Notes: generated by a model from the sequence alone, not told the origin. Counted from the first letter of the stretch, positions 49,064 to 58,202 are shown. The stretch is 64,000 nt of DNA from JAMHWF01 sp048500255 (GCA_048500255.1 JASNYH010000004.1:62001-126000); one strand, 5' to 3'. Numbers and translations are program-made.

Positions 49064-50281
49064 CTACTTGCTGCGCTGGTCCCAGGTCGGCGCCAGCTTG
49101 AGCTGCCAGCCGCCGGGCTGCGCCGGATAGACCAGCATGTGCCGGCCCTTCCACCACTGGTTGGCCGTGCTCGTGACCAAGGCCAGGCCGGCGGCGTCGA
49201 ACTTCACGTCGCCCTGCACCGTGCCCTTGAACTCCTTGCCGGCGATGGCGGCGCGCACCGCCTTCGAGTCGAGCGACCCGGCGTTCTCGACCGCGCGCAG
49301 CAGCACCTGCGCGTTCGCGTAGAACATGCCCACGCTGGTGTTGGACTTGTTGTTGTGCGTCTTCATGTACTGCTCGCCGAGCGCCTTGGCGCCGGGATAC
49401 GGGTAGTCCATCGACCAGAAGCCGTCGGCCAGCACGTAGTCCGACGAATCGCCCAGCGCCTCGCGGAACTCGTAGGGCCAGGTGCCCTTCCAGCCGTGCA
49501 GGTACGGCACGCTGAAGTTCTGCTCCTTCATCTGGCGCACCAGCGTGATCGCGTCGACCGGGTTGCCGAACAGCAGCACGGCATCGGCGCCGCGCGCCTT
49601 CATCTTGAGGATGTAGGCCGAGTAGTCCTTGGCGCCCATCGCCCAGGGCTCGGCCATCACGAACTCGACCTTGTACTTCTTGGCCAGGTCCTTGAAGACG
49701 CCGCCGAAGCCCTGGCCGTCGGGCGAGTCCTCCACCACCAGCGCGGGCTTCTTCGGACGATCCTTCTCGGGCATCGTCTGCCAGATCTTGAACGGCACCT
49801 CGGCGCCGCCGCCGGCGTCGAAGAAGAACAGCGCCGAGTGCTTGAACTTCTTGGGCGTCCACATGTGCGGCCACATGGTGGTGATCATGTAGAACTTCTT
49901 GTACTTCTCGGCGGCCAGTGCGCCGGCCATGTTGAGGTCGCCGCCGTGCGTCGACAGCAGCAGGTCGACCTTCTCGATCTTGATCAGCCGCTCCATCGCG
50001 TCGGTCACCTTGGCCGGGTCGCTCTGGTCGTCGGCGATGACGAGCTTGACGGGCAGCTTCTTGCCGGCCGCCTTGACGAAGATGCCGCCCTTGGCGTTGA
50101 CGTCGGCCACCGCCTGCTCGTACGACCACTTCTGGTCGAGCCCGTCGGCGGCGAGTTGCCCCGTCAACGAGATCGGTGCGCCGATGCGAATCTCGGTGGG
50201 CGCCGCAGCGGATGCCGCAGCGGGCAGCATCGCGGCCACGGCCGCGGCCGCCATCGCGTTCAACAACGCTCGCTTGTTCAT
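49064..50281 (-). CDS. ABC transporter substrate-binding protein (second Liv-type system)
   Basis: 405 residues. A Sec signal peptide (NKRALLNAMAAAAVAAMLPAAASAAA) precedes the type I binding fold: TEIRIGAPISLTGQLAADGLDQKWSYEQAVADVNAKGGIFV, VDLLLSTHGGDLNMAGALAAEKYKKFY and FFDAGGGAEVPFKIW. This group commonly binds amides, urea-like or aromatic substrates; the ligand is not readable. It is the last gene of the minus-strand operon and its ATG overlaps the livM-type stop (ATGA). Confidence 0.92.
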   Translation of the reverse strand: MNKRALLNAMAAAAVAAMLPAAASAAAPTEIRIGAPISLTGQLAADGLDQKWSYEQAVADVNAKGGIFVKAAGKKLPVKLVIADDQSDPAKVTDAMERLIKIEKVDLLLSTHGGDLNMAGALAAEKYKKFYMITTMWPHMWTPKKFKHSALFFFDAGGGAEVPFKIWQTMPEKDRPKKPALVVEDSPDGQGFGGVFKDLAKKYKVEFVMAEPWAMGAKDYSAYILKMKARGADAVLLFGNPVDAITLVRQMKEQNFSVPYLHGWKGTWPYEFREALGDSSDYVLADGFWSMDYPYPGAKALGEQYMKTHNNKSNTSVGMFYANAQVLLRAVENAGSLDSKAVRAAIAGKEFKGTVQGDVKFDAAGLALVTSTANQWWKGRHMLVYPAQPGGWQLKLAPTWDQRSK

Positions 50282-51285
50282 GCCTGTCTCCTGTTCATGT
50301 TGCTCGATTCACCCGGCGGCGTCGCCGCCGCCGACCCTGCCGGTCGCCCGGCCCGCTTCGCCCTCAACCTCAGGATCCCCTCGGGCATGAACAGCATGAC
50401 GGCGATGATCAAGCCGCCCGAGATGATGGGATGCGCCCCGGGCAGCCAGATGTTGGCCGCCGTGAACACTGCCGTCATGAGGAATGCGCCGATCACCGGG
50501 CCGAGCACCGTGCCGTTGCCGCCCATCACGCACATCAGGATCGGATACAGCGTCCAGCTCAGGTTGAGAAAGCCGCCCGGGCTGACCGAGAAGACGTAGA
50601 ACGCATACACGCTGCCCGCCAGTCCGGCGAGGAAGCCGCCGACGGCGAACGCCAGCAGCTTGAAGCCCAGCACGTTCACGCCGCTCGCGGCGGCGGCGAC
50701 CGGATCCTCGCGGATCGCCATCAGCGCCAGCCCGCTGCGCGAACGCATCAGCGCCGCCACCAGCAGCGTCGCCGCGACCGCCAGCAGCAGCCCGACCAGA
50801 TAGTGCGGCACCAGCGTCTCGAACGGCTCGGACGACATCGAGACGCCGGCCGAGCCGCCGGTGGCGGCGCCGCCCTTGACCAGCCCGATGCGCACGATCT
50901 CGCCGAAGCCCAGGGTGCCCAGCGCGAAATAGTCGCCCGCCAGCTTGGACAGCAGCGGAAAGCCGATCGCCAGCGCGAACAGCGCCGCCGTCATGCCGCT
51001 GGCGAGCATCAGCAGCGGGTTGAAGTAGAAGCCGCTGTCGTCCATCAGCGCCGTCGCGATGAGCACCGTCGTGTAGCCGCCCACGCCGAAGAAGGCGTGC
51101 TGCGCGAGGCTGATCTGCCCCGTGTAGCCGGCGACCAGGTTCCAGCTCTGCGCCAGCACGATGTGCACGAACACGAGGAACAGGTAGAAGAAGACGTAGT
51201 GGTCGGCCGCGCCAGGGAGCAGCGGCACGAAGGCGAGCGCCACCGCCAATGCGGCCGCGGACTTGTAGAGACGATTGCCGGCCAT
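50278..51285 (-). CDS. ABC transporter permease (LivM type, second system)
   Basis: 335 residues, strongly hydrophobic. FVHIVLAQSWNLVAGYTGQISLAQHAFFGVGGYTTVL and KLAGDYFALGTLGFGEIVRIGLV are the LivM motifs; the C-terminus has an MPEGILRLRAKRAGRP tail. It lies 3 bp after the LivH-type gene and overlaps the start of the binding-protein gene. The C-terminal 25 residues past the last span are low-complexity. Confidence 0.92.
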   Translation of the reverse strand: MAGNRLYKSAAALAVALAFVPLLPGAADHYVFFYLFLVFVHIVLAQSWNLVAGYTGQISLAQHAFFGVGGYTTVLIATALMDDSGFYFNPLLMLASGMTAALFALAIGFPLLSKLAGDYFALGTLGFGEIVRIGLVKGGAATGGSAGVSMSSEPFETLVPHYLVGLLLAVAATLLVAALMRSRSGLALMAIREDPVAAAASGVNVLGFKLLAFAVGGFLAGLAGSVYAFYVFSVSPGGFLNLSWTLYPILMCVMGGNGTVLGPVIGAFLMTAVFTAANIWLPGAHPIISGGLIIAVMLFMPEGILRLRAKRAGRPAGSAAATPPGESSNMNRRQA

Positions 51286-51288
51286 CGC

Positions 51289-52185
51289 TCAGACCTTCTT
51301 CATCGCGCGCACGAACAGACCCTGCGGCCGGAACAGCAGCACCAGCAGGAAAACGGCATAGCCCATCGCGTCGCCCCAGCCCGGCAGGAAGTACGACGAG
51401 CTGCTCTCGATCACGCCGAGCAAGATGCCGCCGGCCAGCGCGCCGCCCACGTTGCCCAGGCCGCCGAGGGCGAGCGCGATCAGCGCCTTCAGGCTGAGCA
51501 GGAAGCCGAAGTACGGGTCGATCGTGTAGGTGGCCGCCAGCGTGCAGCCGGCGATGCCCGCCAGCGCGATGCCCACCGCGAAAGCGACCATGTTGACGCG
51601 GTGCGGCGCGATGCCCACCAGCGTCGACGCGACCATGTCCTCCGACACCGCGCGCACCGCCTTGCCGATCATCGTGCGCCGCAGGAACAGCGTGACGGCG
51701 AGCGCGGCCGCCACCGCGACGGCGAAGCCCGCCGTGCGCGTGAACGACATGCGCATGCCGGCGATCTCGAAGCCGCTGGCGGTATAGGCCGTCGTGATCG
51801 AGCGCGGATCGGGCGTCCAGGCGAGCGACATCGCGCTCTCGAGCATGAAGCTCAGGCCCACCGCGATCAGCAGCGTCGTGTTGCGGTCGGCGAGCGCCGC
51901 GGCCCGCCGGAACAGCAGCTGGTACAGCCCCGCGCCGACGGCGAGCGACAGCGGCACCAGCGCGACCAGCGTCACGTAGGGGTCGACGCCGAGCAGCCTG
52001 AACGCCCAGTAGGCGGCGTAGCCGCCGAGCACGATCATCGCGCCCTGCGCCAGGAAGATGATGCCCATCGTGCCGAAGATCAGGCTCAGCCCGATCGCGG
52101 CGACGCCGTACATCGAGCCGAACAACACGCCGTTGACGAGCAACTCGGCGAGGATGCCCACCGTGGCGGAATCGAACGCGCTCAA
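51289..52185 (-). CDS. ABC transporter permease (LivH type, second system)
   Basis: 298 residues. AELLVNGVLFGSMYGVAAIGLSLIFGTMGIIFLAQGAMIVLGGY and SLKALIALALGGLGNVGGALAGGILLGVIES identify LivH. No ATG is available at the N-terminus. TTG at 52185 overlaps the LivF stop (TTGA) and gives the normal length; GTG at 52161 is the alternative. It lies 3 bp before the LivM-type gene. Confidence 0.9.
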   Translation of the reverse strand: MSAFDSATVGILAELLVNGVLFGSMYGVAAIGLSLIFGTMGIIFLAQGAMIVLGGYAAYWAFRLLGVDPYVTLVALVPLSLAVGAGLYQLLFRRAAALADRNTTLLIAVGLSFMLESAMSLAWTPDPRSITTAYTASGFEIAGMRMSFTRTAGFAVAVAAALAVTLFLRRTMIGKAVRAVSEDMVASTLVGIAPHRVNMVAFAVGIALAGIAGCTLAATYTIDPYFGFLLSLKALIALALGGLGNVGGALAGGILLGVIESSSSYFLPGWGDAMGYAVFLLVLLFRPQGLFVRAMKKV

Positions 52186-52892
52186 CCGAGACTCCCGATG
52201 TAGGCCTTGCGGATCTGCGGGTCGGCGAGCAGCTCGCGCCCGGTGCCCTGCATGACGACGCGGCCGGTCTGCAGCACGAATGCCCGATCGGCGATCTGCA
52301 GCGCGCGCTGGATGTTCTGCTCGACGAGCAGGATCGTGACGCCGCTCGCGTTGAGCCGCTGGATGAGCCCGAAGACCTCCTCCACGACCAGCGGCCCCAG
52401 CCCCATCGACGGCTCGTCGAGGATCAGCAGCGACGGGCACGCCATCACGGCGCGGCCGATCGCCAGCATCTGCTGCTCGCCGCCGCTCATCAGCCCGGCG
52501 ACCTGCCGCGTGCGCTCGCGCAGGCGCGGGAACAGCTCGAACACGCGGGCGAGCGATTCGTCGCTGCGCGCTCGCACCTGCCCCGGGTAGGCGCCGAGCT
52601 GCAGGTTCTCGAGCACCGTCATGCGCGTGAACAGCCCGCGCCCCTCGGGCACGTGCGACAGCCCGGCCGCGACGATGGCCTGCGGCGCCGTTCCGCCGAT
52701 CGACCGGCCGCGAAAGCGCACCTCGCCGCGCCGCGGACGCAGCAGCCCCGAGATGGTCTTGAGCAGCGTCGACTTGCCGGCGCCGTTGGCGCCGACGAGC
52801 GAGACCACGCTGCCCTCCTCGACGGACATGGAGACGTCCCACAGCGCCTGCGCGTCGCCGTAGCCGGCGTCGAGGCCGCGCACTTCAAGCAA
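52182..52892 (-). CDS. ABC transporter ATP-binding protein (LivF type, second system)
   Basis: 236 residues starting at TTG 52892. Walker A GANGAGKSTLLKTI, signature MSGGEQQMLAIGRAV, Walker B LLILDEPSMGLGP, switch LLVEQNIQRAL. The start is chosen because TTGCTTGA overlaps the LivG stop by 8 bp exactly as ATGCTTGA does in the other transporter of this window, and both LivF products are then 236 residues starting MLE. An upstream TTG at 52937 would add 15 residues without family support. Confidence 0.9.
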   Translation of the reverse strand: MLEVRGLDAGYGDAQALWDVSMSVEEGSVVSLVGANGAGKSTLLKTISGLLRPRRGEVRFRGRSIGGTAPQAIVAAGLSHVPEGRGLFTRMTVLENLQLGAYPGQVRARSDESLARVFELFPRLRERTRQVAGLMSGGEQQMLAIGRAVMACPSLLILDEPSMGLGPLVVEEVFGLIQRLNASGVTILLVEQNIQRALQIADRAFVLQTGRVVMQGTGRELLADPQIRKAYIGSLG

Positions 52893-53646
52893 GGGCGGTT
52901 TCGCCAAGATAGGCCTCGATGACGTGGCGGTCGGCAACGATCTGCTGCGGCGTGCCGTCGCCGATCTTCTCGCCGTGGTGCAGCACGACGACGCGGTCGC
53001 ACACGGCCATGATGGCGTCGACCTTGTGCTCGACCCACAGCACGCTGATGCCGCGCTCGTCGCGGATGCGGCGGATCACGCCGACCATGGTCTCGATCTC
53101 GCCGGGGTTCAGGCCGGCCATCGGCTCGTCGAGCAGCAGCAGCTTCGGCTCGCCGGCCAGCGCGCGCGCGATCTCGAGCATGCGCCGGTCCGACAGCGTC
53201 ATGTGCGACGCGTCGCGGTCGCGCTGGTCGGCCAGCCCGACGAGCGCGAGCGCGTCGAGCGCCAGCGCGTCGACGTCACGGCGGTGGCCGGCGTGGCCGT
53301 AGATCGCGCCGACCAGCACGTTCTGCAGCGCCGTCATGCGCTGGAAGGTGCGCACGAGCTGGAAGGTGCGCGCGACGCCGCGCCGGCACACCTGGTCGGG
53401 GCGCAGCCCGGCGAGGTCGGCGCCGTCGAGCGAAATCGTTCCGGCGTCGGGCCGGTAGACCGCCGTGATGACGTTGAAGCAGGTCGACTTGCCGGCGCCG
53501 TTGGGCCCGATCAGCCCGACCACTTCGCCGCGCCGCACGGTGAAGCTCAGGCCCGAAAGCACGCGCAGGCCGCCGAAGGCGATGCCCACGCCGTCGAGGC
53601 GCAGCACGGCCTCGCCGTCGTCCGCCGCTGCCCTGCCCGTCGTCAC
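52885..53646 (-). CDS. ABC transporter ATP-binding protein (LivG type, second system)
   Basis: 253 residues from GTG 53646, which has GAGGGA seven bases upstream. Walker A GPNGAGKSTCFNVI, Q-loop ARTFQLVRTFQRMTALQNV, a degenerate signature HMTLSDRRMLEIARAL, Walker B LLLLDEPMAGLNP and switch LWVEHKVDAIM. It is second in the operon, 20 bp after the aldehyde dehydrogenase gene, and overlaps the LivF gene by 8 bp. Confidence 0.9.
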   Translation of the reverse strand: MTTGRAAADDGEAVLRLDGVGIAFGGLRVLSGLSFTVRRGEVVGLIGPNGAGKSTCFNVITAVYRPDAGTISLDGADLAGLRPDQVCRRGVARTFQLVRTFQRMTALQNVLVGAIYGHAGHRRDVDALALDALALVGLADQRDRDASHMTLSDRRMLEIARALAGEPKLLLLDEPMAGLNPGEIETMVGVIRRIRDERGISVLWVEHKVDAIMAVCDRVVVLHHGEKIGDGTPQQIVADRHVIEAYLGETALA

Positions 53647-53666
53647 GCGATGTCCCTCGTCATGCT

Positions 53667-55172
53667 TCAGATCGCCATGCACACGCTCTTGAGCTCGGTG
53701 CAGGCCTCGACGGCCGTGCGGCCCAGGTCCCGCCCGACGCCCGATTGCTTGACGCCGCCGAACGGCAGGTTGTTGTCGAGCATGTTGTGCGTGTTGACCC
53801 ACACCGTGCCGGCCTTCAGGCGCGGCACGATGCGGTGCACCGCCTTGAGGTCGTTCGACCAGACGCTGGCCGCCAGGCCGTAGGGTGTGTCGTTGGCGAT
53901 GCGGATCGCGTCGTCGATGTCGTCGAACGGCATCGCGACGACGACGGGGCCGAACACTTCCTCGCGCACGACGCGCATGTCTTCGCGCGCATCGACGAAT
54001 ACCGTCGGCTTGATGAACCAGCCGCCGTCGAGCGCGCGGTCGCCGCCCGTCAGCAGCGTGGCGCCTTCGCTGCGCGCGCCGTCGATGTAGCCCATGACGC
54101 GCTCGAAGTGCCGCTTCGAGACGACGGGGCCGATCTGCGCGTGCGGATCGAAGCCCGAGCCGATCTTCATGCCCTCGGCGGCGTGCGCCAGGCCGTGCGC
54201 GACGCGCTCGAAGATGCGCCGCTGCACCAGCACGCGCGAGCCCGCGGTGCAGACCTGCCCCTGGTGGAAGAAGATGCCCATCGCGGCGCCGGCTGCGGCG
54301 GCGTCGACGTCGGCGTCGTCGAGCACGATCAGCGGCGACTTGCCGCCCAGCTCGAGCGTGAAGCGCGTCATGTGGTCGACCGCGGCGTGGCCGATCGAGC
54401 GGCCGACGGCCGTCGATCCGGTGAAGCTCAGCTTGCCCAGCCCCGGGTGCTGCGCGAGCGCGGCGCCGACCGTCGCGCCGCGCCCGCACACGACGTTGAC
54501 GACGCCGGCCGGAAAGCCCGCCTCGATCACCAGCTCGGCCAGCCGCAGCGCGGTGAGCGGCGTCTCCTCCGAGGGCTTCAACACGACGGTGCAGCCGGCG
54601 GCGAGCGCCGGCGCGATCTTCCATAGCGCGATGGCGAGCGGAAAGTTCCACGGCACGATGGCGCCCACGACGCCCACCGGCTCGCGCCGCGTGTAGGTGA
54701 AGTACTGCGCACCCGGCGGCACGGGGATCGAGGCGTCGAGCGTCTGCCCTTCGAGCTTGGTCGCCCAGCCGGCCATGTAGCGCACGAACTCGGCGCCGGC
54801 GCCGACGTCGATCATGCGCGCCAGGCCCTGCAGCTTGCCGCCTTGCAGCGTCTCGAGCGCGCTCAGCTCGTCGGCGTGCTCCTCGATCAGCAGCGACAGG
54901 CGATAGAGCAGCCGTTCGCGATCGGCCGGGCGCAGCCGCGACCACTCGGAATCGTCGAACGCGCGGCGCGCCGCGACGACGGCGGCGTCGACATCGGCGG
55001 CGGCGCTGTCGGGCGCTTCGGCGATCGTCATCTCGGTCGCCGGATCGACGACGGCGATCCAGGCGTCGTTCGAGGGCGGCGCTTCGCGGCCGCCGACGAA
55101 GTTGCCGCGGCGGCGCCGCGACAGGAAGCCGACCTGGGCCTGCTGTGCGAGCGAGAGGTCACGCGGATCCAT
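53667..55172 (-). CDS. aldehyde dehydrogenase, phenylacetaldehyde/betaine-aldehyde dehydrogenase-like
   Basis: 501 residues. Catalytic Cys308 is in FFHQGQVCTAGSRVLVQ, the base Glu in FTLELGGKSPLIVL and the NAD loop in SFTGSTAVGRSIG. WNFPLAIALWKIAPALAAGCTVVLKPSEETPLTAL is typical of aromatic aldehyde dehydrogenases such as FeaB/StyD. It is the first gene of an operon continuing with livG-F-H-M and a binding protein, an uncommon pairing of enzyme and importer. A direct-repeat element and a TACAGT-like -10 lie upstream. The exact aldehyde is inferred from context. Confidence 0.88.
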   Translation of the reverse strand: MDPRDLSLAQQAQVGFLSRRRRGNFVGGREAPPSNDAWIAVVDPATEMTIAEAPDSAAADVDAAVVAARRAFDDSEWSRLRPADRERLLYRLSLLIEEHADELSALETLQGGKLQGLARMIDVGAGAEFVRYMAGWATKLEGQTLDASIPVPPGAQYFTYTRREPVGVVGAIVPWNFPLAIALWKIAPALAAGCTVVLKPSEETPLTALRLAELVIEAGFPAGVVNVVCGRGATVGAALAQHPGLGKLSFTGSTAVGRSIGHAAVDHMTRFTLELGGKSPLIVLDDADVDAAAAGAAMGIFFHQGQVCTAGSRVLVQRRIFERVAHGLAHAAEGMKIGSGFDPHAQIGPVVSKRHFERVMGYIDGARSEGATLLTGGDRALDGGWFIKPTVFVDAREDMRVVREEVFGPVVVAMPFDDIDDAIRIANDTPYGLAASVWSNDLKAVHRIVPRLKAGTVWVNTHNMLDNNLPFGGVKQSGVGRDLGRTAVEACTELKSVCMAI

Positions 55173-55227
55173 CGTCAGAACTCCTCGTTGGGCATCGAAC
55201 GACTGCACTGTAGGCAGCGACCGCCGC

Positions 55228-55258
55228 CGCGGCTTGTCTGTCAGCGCAGCGGGCCTTG
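55228..55258 (-). promoter_or_regulatory. 22-bp-spaced direct repeat upstream of the aldehyde dehydrogenase operon (copy D)
   Basis: On the minus strand, CAAGGCCCG and CAAGCCGCG start 22 bp apart. CCTACAGT, a -10-like element, follows 22 bp after the start of the second copy. The layout matches the copy at 59138-59168, so the proximal repeat would overlap the -35 region, as in class II AraC-type activation. Confidence 0.6.
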
Positions 55259-55278
55259 CCTCTGCGCGCATCGCGTGC

Positions 55279-55674
55279 TCAGCGCACGGCGCGATCCACG
55301 AGCAGCGTGTCGGTGAACTGCTCGAAGCGGCGGATGCGACCGGCGGCGACATCCCACACGTGCACGGTGCGCACGCGCAGGCGCTTGCCGGTGGCGCGGT
55401 GCACGCCGCTGTACTCGCCGATCGCGACGACGGTGTCGCCGCCGTCGACCAGCCGCTCGGGCGTGAACGCGAAGCCGTCCCACTCGGCGCCGAGCGCTTT
55501 GAACACATGGTCGACGACCTGCGACACGCCGACCCAGGTGCCGGCGGTCGGAAAGCCCGCCATCTCCGTCCACTCGACGTCTGCGGCGGCCTCGGCGAGC
55601 ATTCCGGCGAGGTCGCCGCGCGCCGAGGCGGCGTAGTGGTCGGTGACGATCTGCAATGCGCTGCGAGCCGTCAT
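55279..55674 (-). CDS. SnoaL/NTF2-like fold protein
   Basis: 131 residues with the NTF2-like alpha+beta cone: SALQIVTDHYAASARGDLAGMLAEAAADVEWTEMAGFP, VVAIGEYSGVHRATGKRLRVRTVHVWDVAAGRIRRFEQFTDT. Members include small hydratases, isomerases and ligand carriers; the function here is unknown. Its ATG overlaps the stop of the MoaF-like gene (ATGA), so it is translated with that gene and the GMC oxidoreductase upstream. Confidence 0.82.
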   Translation of the reverse strand: MTARSALQIVTDHYAASARGDLAGMLAEAAADVEWTEMAGFPTAGTWVGVSQVVDHVFKALGAEWDGFAFTPERLVDGGDTVVAIGEYSGVHRATGKRLRVRTVHVWDVAAGRIRRFEQFTDTLLVDRAVR

Positions 55675-56471
55675 ACGGGCTCCTCGCCGCCCTGGTAAGG
55701 CGTCACCGAGGCCTTGCGCATGTAGGCGCCGGCTGGGCTGTTGGAGATGCGGCCGTCGCCCGTCAGGCCGAGGAACTTGCCGGTCGAGCGGCCGCGCGCG
55801 AAGTCGAAGAAGAACACCGACGCGACGGGGATCAGGAATTCGCGGAACGTGAAGACGTACTGGTCCTGCGCGAATCGCCAGTAGCTCGCCAGGTCGACCG
55901 CGCCGTGGCCGCGCTGCACGCCGACCAGGCACTGCCAGGCGTAGCGCTGCGAGTTCAGGTAGGTGTGCTCGTAGGTGTGGTTCGGGCTGTACGTCTGCAC
56001 CGTGCGCAGGCCGATCAGGTCGCGCGTCGGCGCGGGCACCTCGCCGCTCGCGCGGCCGGCGTCCTCGCCGAGCGTGCCGACCATGAACTGCTGCGTCACG
56101 CGCGGGTCGCCGCCGGCGGCCGCCGCGTCGATGATCGTGCTGCGCACCGCCAGCACGCGCAGGCTGGCGGTGTCGGCGATCACGGTCAGCGCCTCGTCGG
56201 GCCGACCGTCGCGCGTGAGATCGATGAACCAGGTCGTCGGCGTGGTCTGCACGGCGTCGACCCAGCCGCTGCCGCGGCCGGGGTGCTCGCCTTCCTCGCG
56301 CCACTGCAACGCGTGGTCGGCCTGCGGCTCGAGCGTCAGCGTGGACTGCGGCAGCGTCACGCGCAGCGCCGATCCGACCAGCGCGTCGCTCGACGGCAGG
56401 CGGTTCGTCGCGATGCCTCGCGCGAAGTCGTCGTAGTTCTTCCAGCCCGTGGGGCGCGGCGTCGCCGTCAT
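55671..56471 (-). CDS. MoaF-like protein
   Basis: 266 residues resembling the MoaF family: an N-terminal lipocalin-like half (STLTLEPQADHALQWREEG) and a C-terminal half with VQTYSPNHTYEHTYLNSQRYAWQCLVGVQRGHGAVDLASYWRFAQDQYVFTFREFLIPVASVFFFDF. Databases call it molybdenum cofactor protein F, but the name derives from a Klebsiella monoamine-regulon gene and no cofactor role is supported here. It sits between the GMC oxidoreductase and the NTF2-like gene with ATGA overlaps on both sides, so it acts in the same pathway. Confidence 0.8.
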   Translation of the reverse strand: MTATPRPTGWKNYDDFARGIATNRLPSSDALVGSALRVTLPQSTLTLEPQADHALQWREEGEHPGRGSGWVDAVQTTPTTWFIDLTRDGRPDEALTVIADTASLRVLAVRSTIIDAAAAGGDPRVTQQFMVGTLGEDAGRASGEVPAPTRDLIGLRTVQTYSPNHTYEHTYLNSQRYAWQCLVGVQRGHGAVDLASYWRFAQDQYVFTFREFLIPVASVFFFDFARGRSTGKFLGLTGDGRISNSPAGAYMRKASVTPYQGGEEPV

Positions 56472-58120
56472 GCGATGGTCTCCTCGGCGACCGGCAGCGC
56501 CACCGTCGCGCCGCGCGACGGCGCATCGCCGGCCAGAACGAATTCGGCACAGCGCTCGGCGATCATGATCGTCGGCGCATTGGTGTTGCCGCTGACGATG
56601 GTCGGCATCACCGAGGCGTCGCACACGCGCAGCCGGCCGACGCCGCGCACGCGCAGTTGCGGGTCGACGACGGCGCCCGCATCGTCGGCCGCGCCCATGC
56701 GGCAGGTGCCCACCGGGTGGTAGACCGTCTTGGCGTGGCGCCGCACGTGACTTTCGAGCGCGGCGTCGGCGCACGCCTCGTCGCGCTGCGGCAGCAGCTC
56801 TTCGGCGACGAGCTTGCGCATCGACGGCGCGCGCAGGATGCGACGCGCCAGCTTGACGCCGCGCACCAGCGTGTCGACATCGGCCTGCTGCGTGAGATAG
56901 CCGCCGTCGAACAGGATCGGCGCCATCGGGTCGGCGCTGCGCAGCCGCACCGTGCCGCGCGACTTCGGCCGCAGGAAACACGGATTGATCGTGACGCCGT
57001 GGCCCGGCAGCGGCTCGCGGTCGGCGTCGCCCACCAAGACCGGCAGCACGTGGAACTGGATGTCGGGCCGGCCGCAGCCCAGCGTGTCGGCGAAGCCGCC
57101 GCACTCGACGACGTTCGACGTGAGCAGGCCGGTGCGAAACGCCAGCCACTGCAGGCCATGGCGCAGCGCCGTGAGGCCGCGGTCGCTGCCGAACAGGCTG
57201 ATCGGGTCGTGCGTGCGGCCGTACACCGGGACCTCGAGATGGTCGTGGAAGTTGCGACCGACGCCCGGCAGGTCGCGCACGACGTCGATGCCCAGCGCCT
57301 GCAGCTCGCCGCCCGGCCCGATGCCCGAGAGCTGCAGGATCTTGGGCGACGCCAGCCCGCCGGCGGCGAGCACCACTTCGCAGCGCGCGTCGGCAGCGAC
57401 CGTCGCGCCGTCCTTGCGCCGGTACTCGACGCCGGTGGCCTCGCCGCCTTGCACGACGACGCGCAGCACGTGCGCGCCCGTCACGACGGCGAGCCGCGGA
57501 TCGCCGCGCACCGCGGCGAGATAGGTCGCCGACGTGCTGCCGCGCTCGCCGTCGAAGGTCGTCGTCTGATAGAAGCCGACGCCGTCCTGCCGCTCGCCGT
57601 TGAAGTCGTCGTTGTAGCGCAGGCCCGTCTCCTGCGCGGCCTTGACGAAGGCGCGGCTGAGCGGGTGGCGGTGGCCGTCGGTCACGCGCAGCGGGCCGTC
57701 GGTGCCGTGCAGCGGCTGCGACAGCCGCTCGTTGCACTCGGCACGCTTGAAGACGGGCAGCACGTCGTCCCAGGCCCAGCCGGCGCAGCCCTGTGCGGCC
57801 CAGTCGTCGTAGTCGTCGCGCGTGCCGCGGATGTAGACCATCGCATTGACCGAACTGCCGCCGCCGAGCGTGCGCCCCTGCGGCACGTGCAGCGTGCGCC
57901 CGGCCGCCTGCGGTTGCGGCTCGCTCTGGTAGGGCCAGGTCCGCTCGGTGCCGATCACGCGCACGAAGGTCGCGGGCATGCGGATGTAGAGCGAATCGTC
58001 GGCCGGCCCGGCCTCGAGCAGCAGCACCGAGCGGCCCGCGCGCACGAGGCGGTGCGCGACGACGCAGCCCGCCGATCCGCCGCCCACCACCACGTAGTCG
58101 AAACTCTGCCTGTCCGCCAT
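56468..58120 (-). CDS. GMC-family FAD oxidoreductase (choline/alcohol dehydrogenase-like)
   Basis: 550 residues. FAD dinucleotide-binding motif VVVGGGSAGCVVAHRLVRAG at the N-terminus; GMC signature 1 GRTLGGGSSVNAMVYIRG; signature 2 AGGLASPKILQLSGIGP; and the active-site HPVGTCRMG with the C-terminal SGNTNAPTIMIAERC. It oxidises an alcohol to an aldehyde, with electrons passing to a quinone or acceptor. The product could feed the nearby aldehyde dehydrogenase. ATG 58120 is the family start. It heads a three-gene coupled unit with the MoaF-like and NTF2-like genes. Confidence 0.92.
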   Translation of the reverse strand: MADRQSFDYVVVGGGSAGCVVAHRLVRAGRSVLLLEAGPADDSLYIRMPATFVRVIGTERTWPYQSEPQPQAAGRTLHVPQGRTLGGGSSVNAMVYIRGTRDDYDDWAAQGCAGWAWDDVLPVFKRAECNERLSQPLHGTDGPLRVTDGHRHPLSRAFVKAAQETGLRYNDDFNGERQDGVGFYQTTTFDGERGSTSATYLAAVRGDPRLAVVTGAHVLRVVVQGGEATGVEYRRKDGATVAADARCEVVLAAGGLASPKILQLSGIGPGGELQALGIDVVRDLPGVGRNFHDHLEVPVYGRTHDPISLFGSDRGLTALRHGLQWLAFRTGLLTSNVVECGGFADTLGCGRPDIQFHVLPVLVGDADREPLPGHGVTINPCFLRPKSRGTVRLRSADPMAPILFDGGYLTQQADVDTLVRGVKLARRILRAPSMRKLVAEELLPQRDEACADAALESHVRRHAKTVYHPVGTCRMGAADDAGAVVDPQLRVRGVGRLRVCDASVMPTIVSGNTNAPTIMIAERCAEFVLAGDAPSRGATVALPVAEETIA

Positions 58121-58202
58121 CGTCGCCCCGCATGTGCTGCCGCACTTCGCAAGGCGGCGATCATGCGAGGCGGCGCCAGCGTGAACAAGCGCATCGCGAC
58201 AC

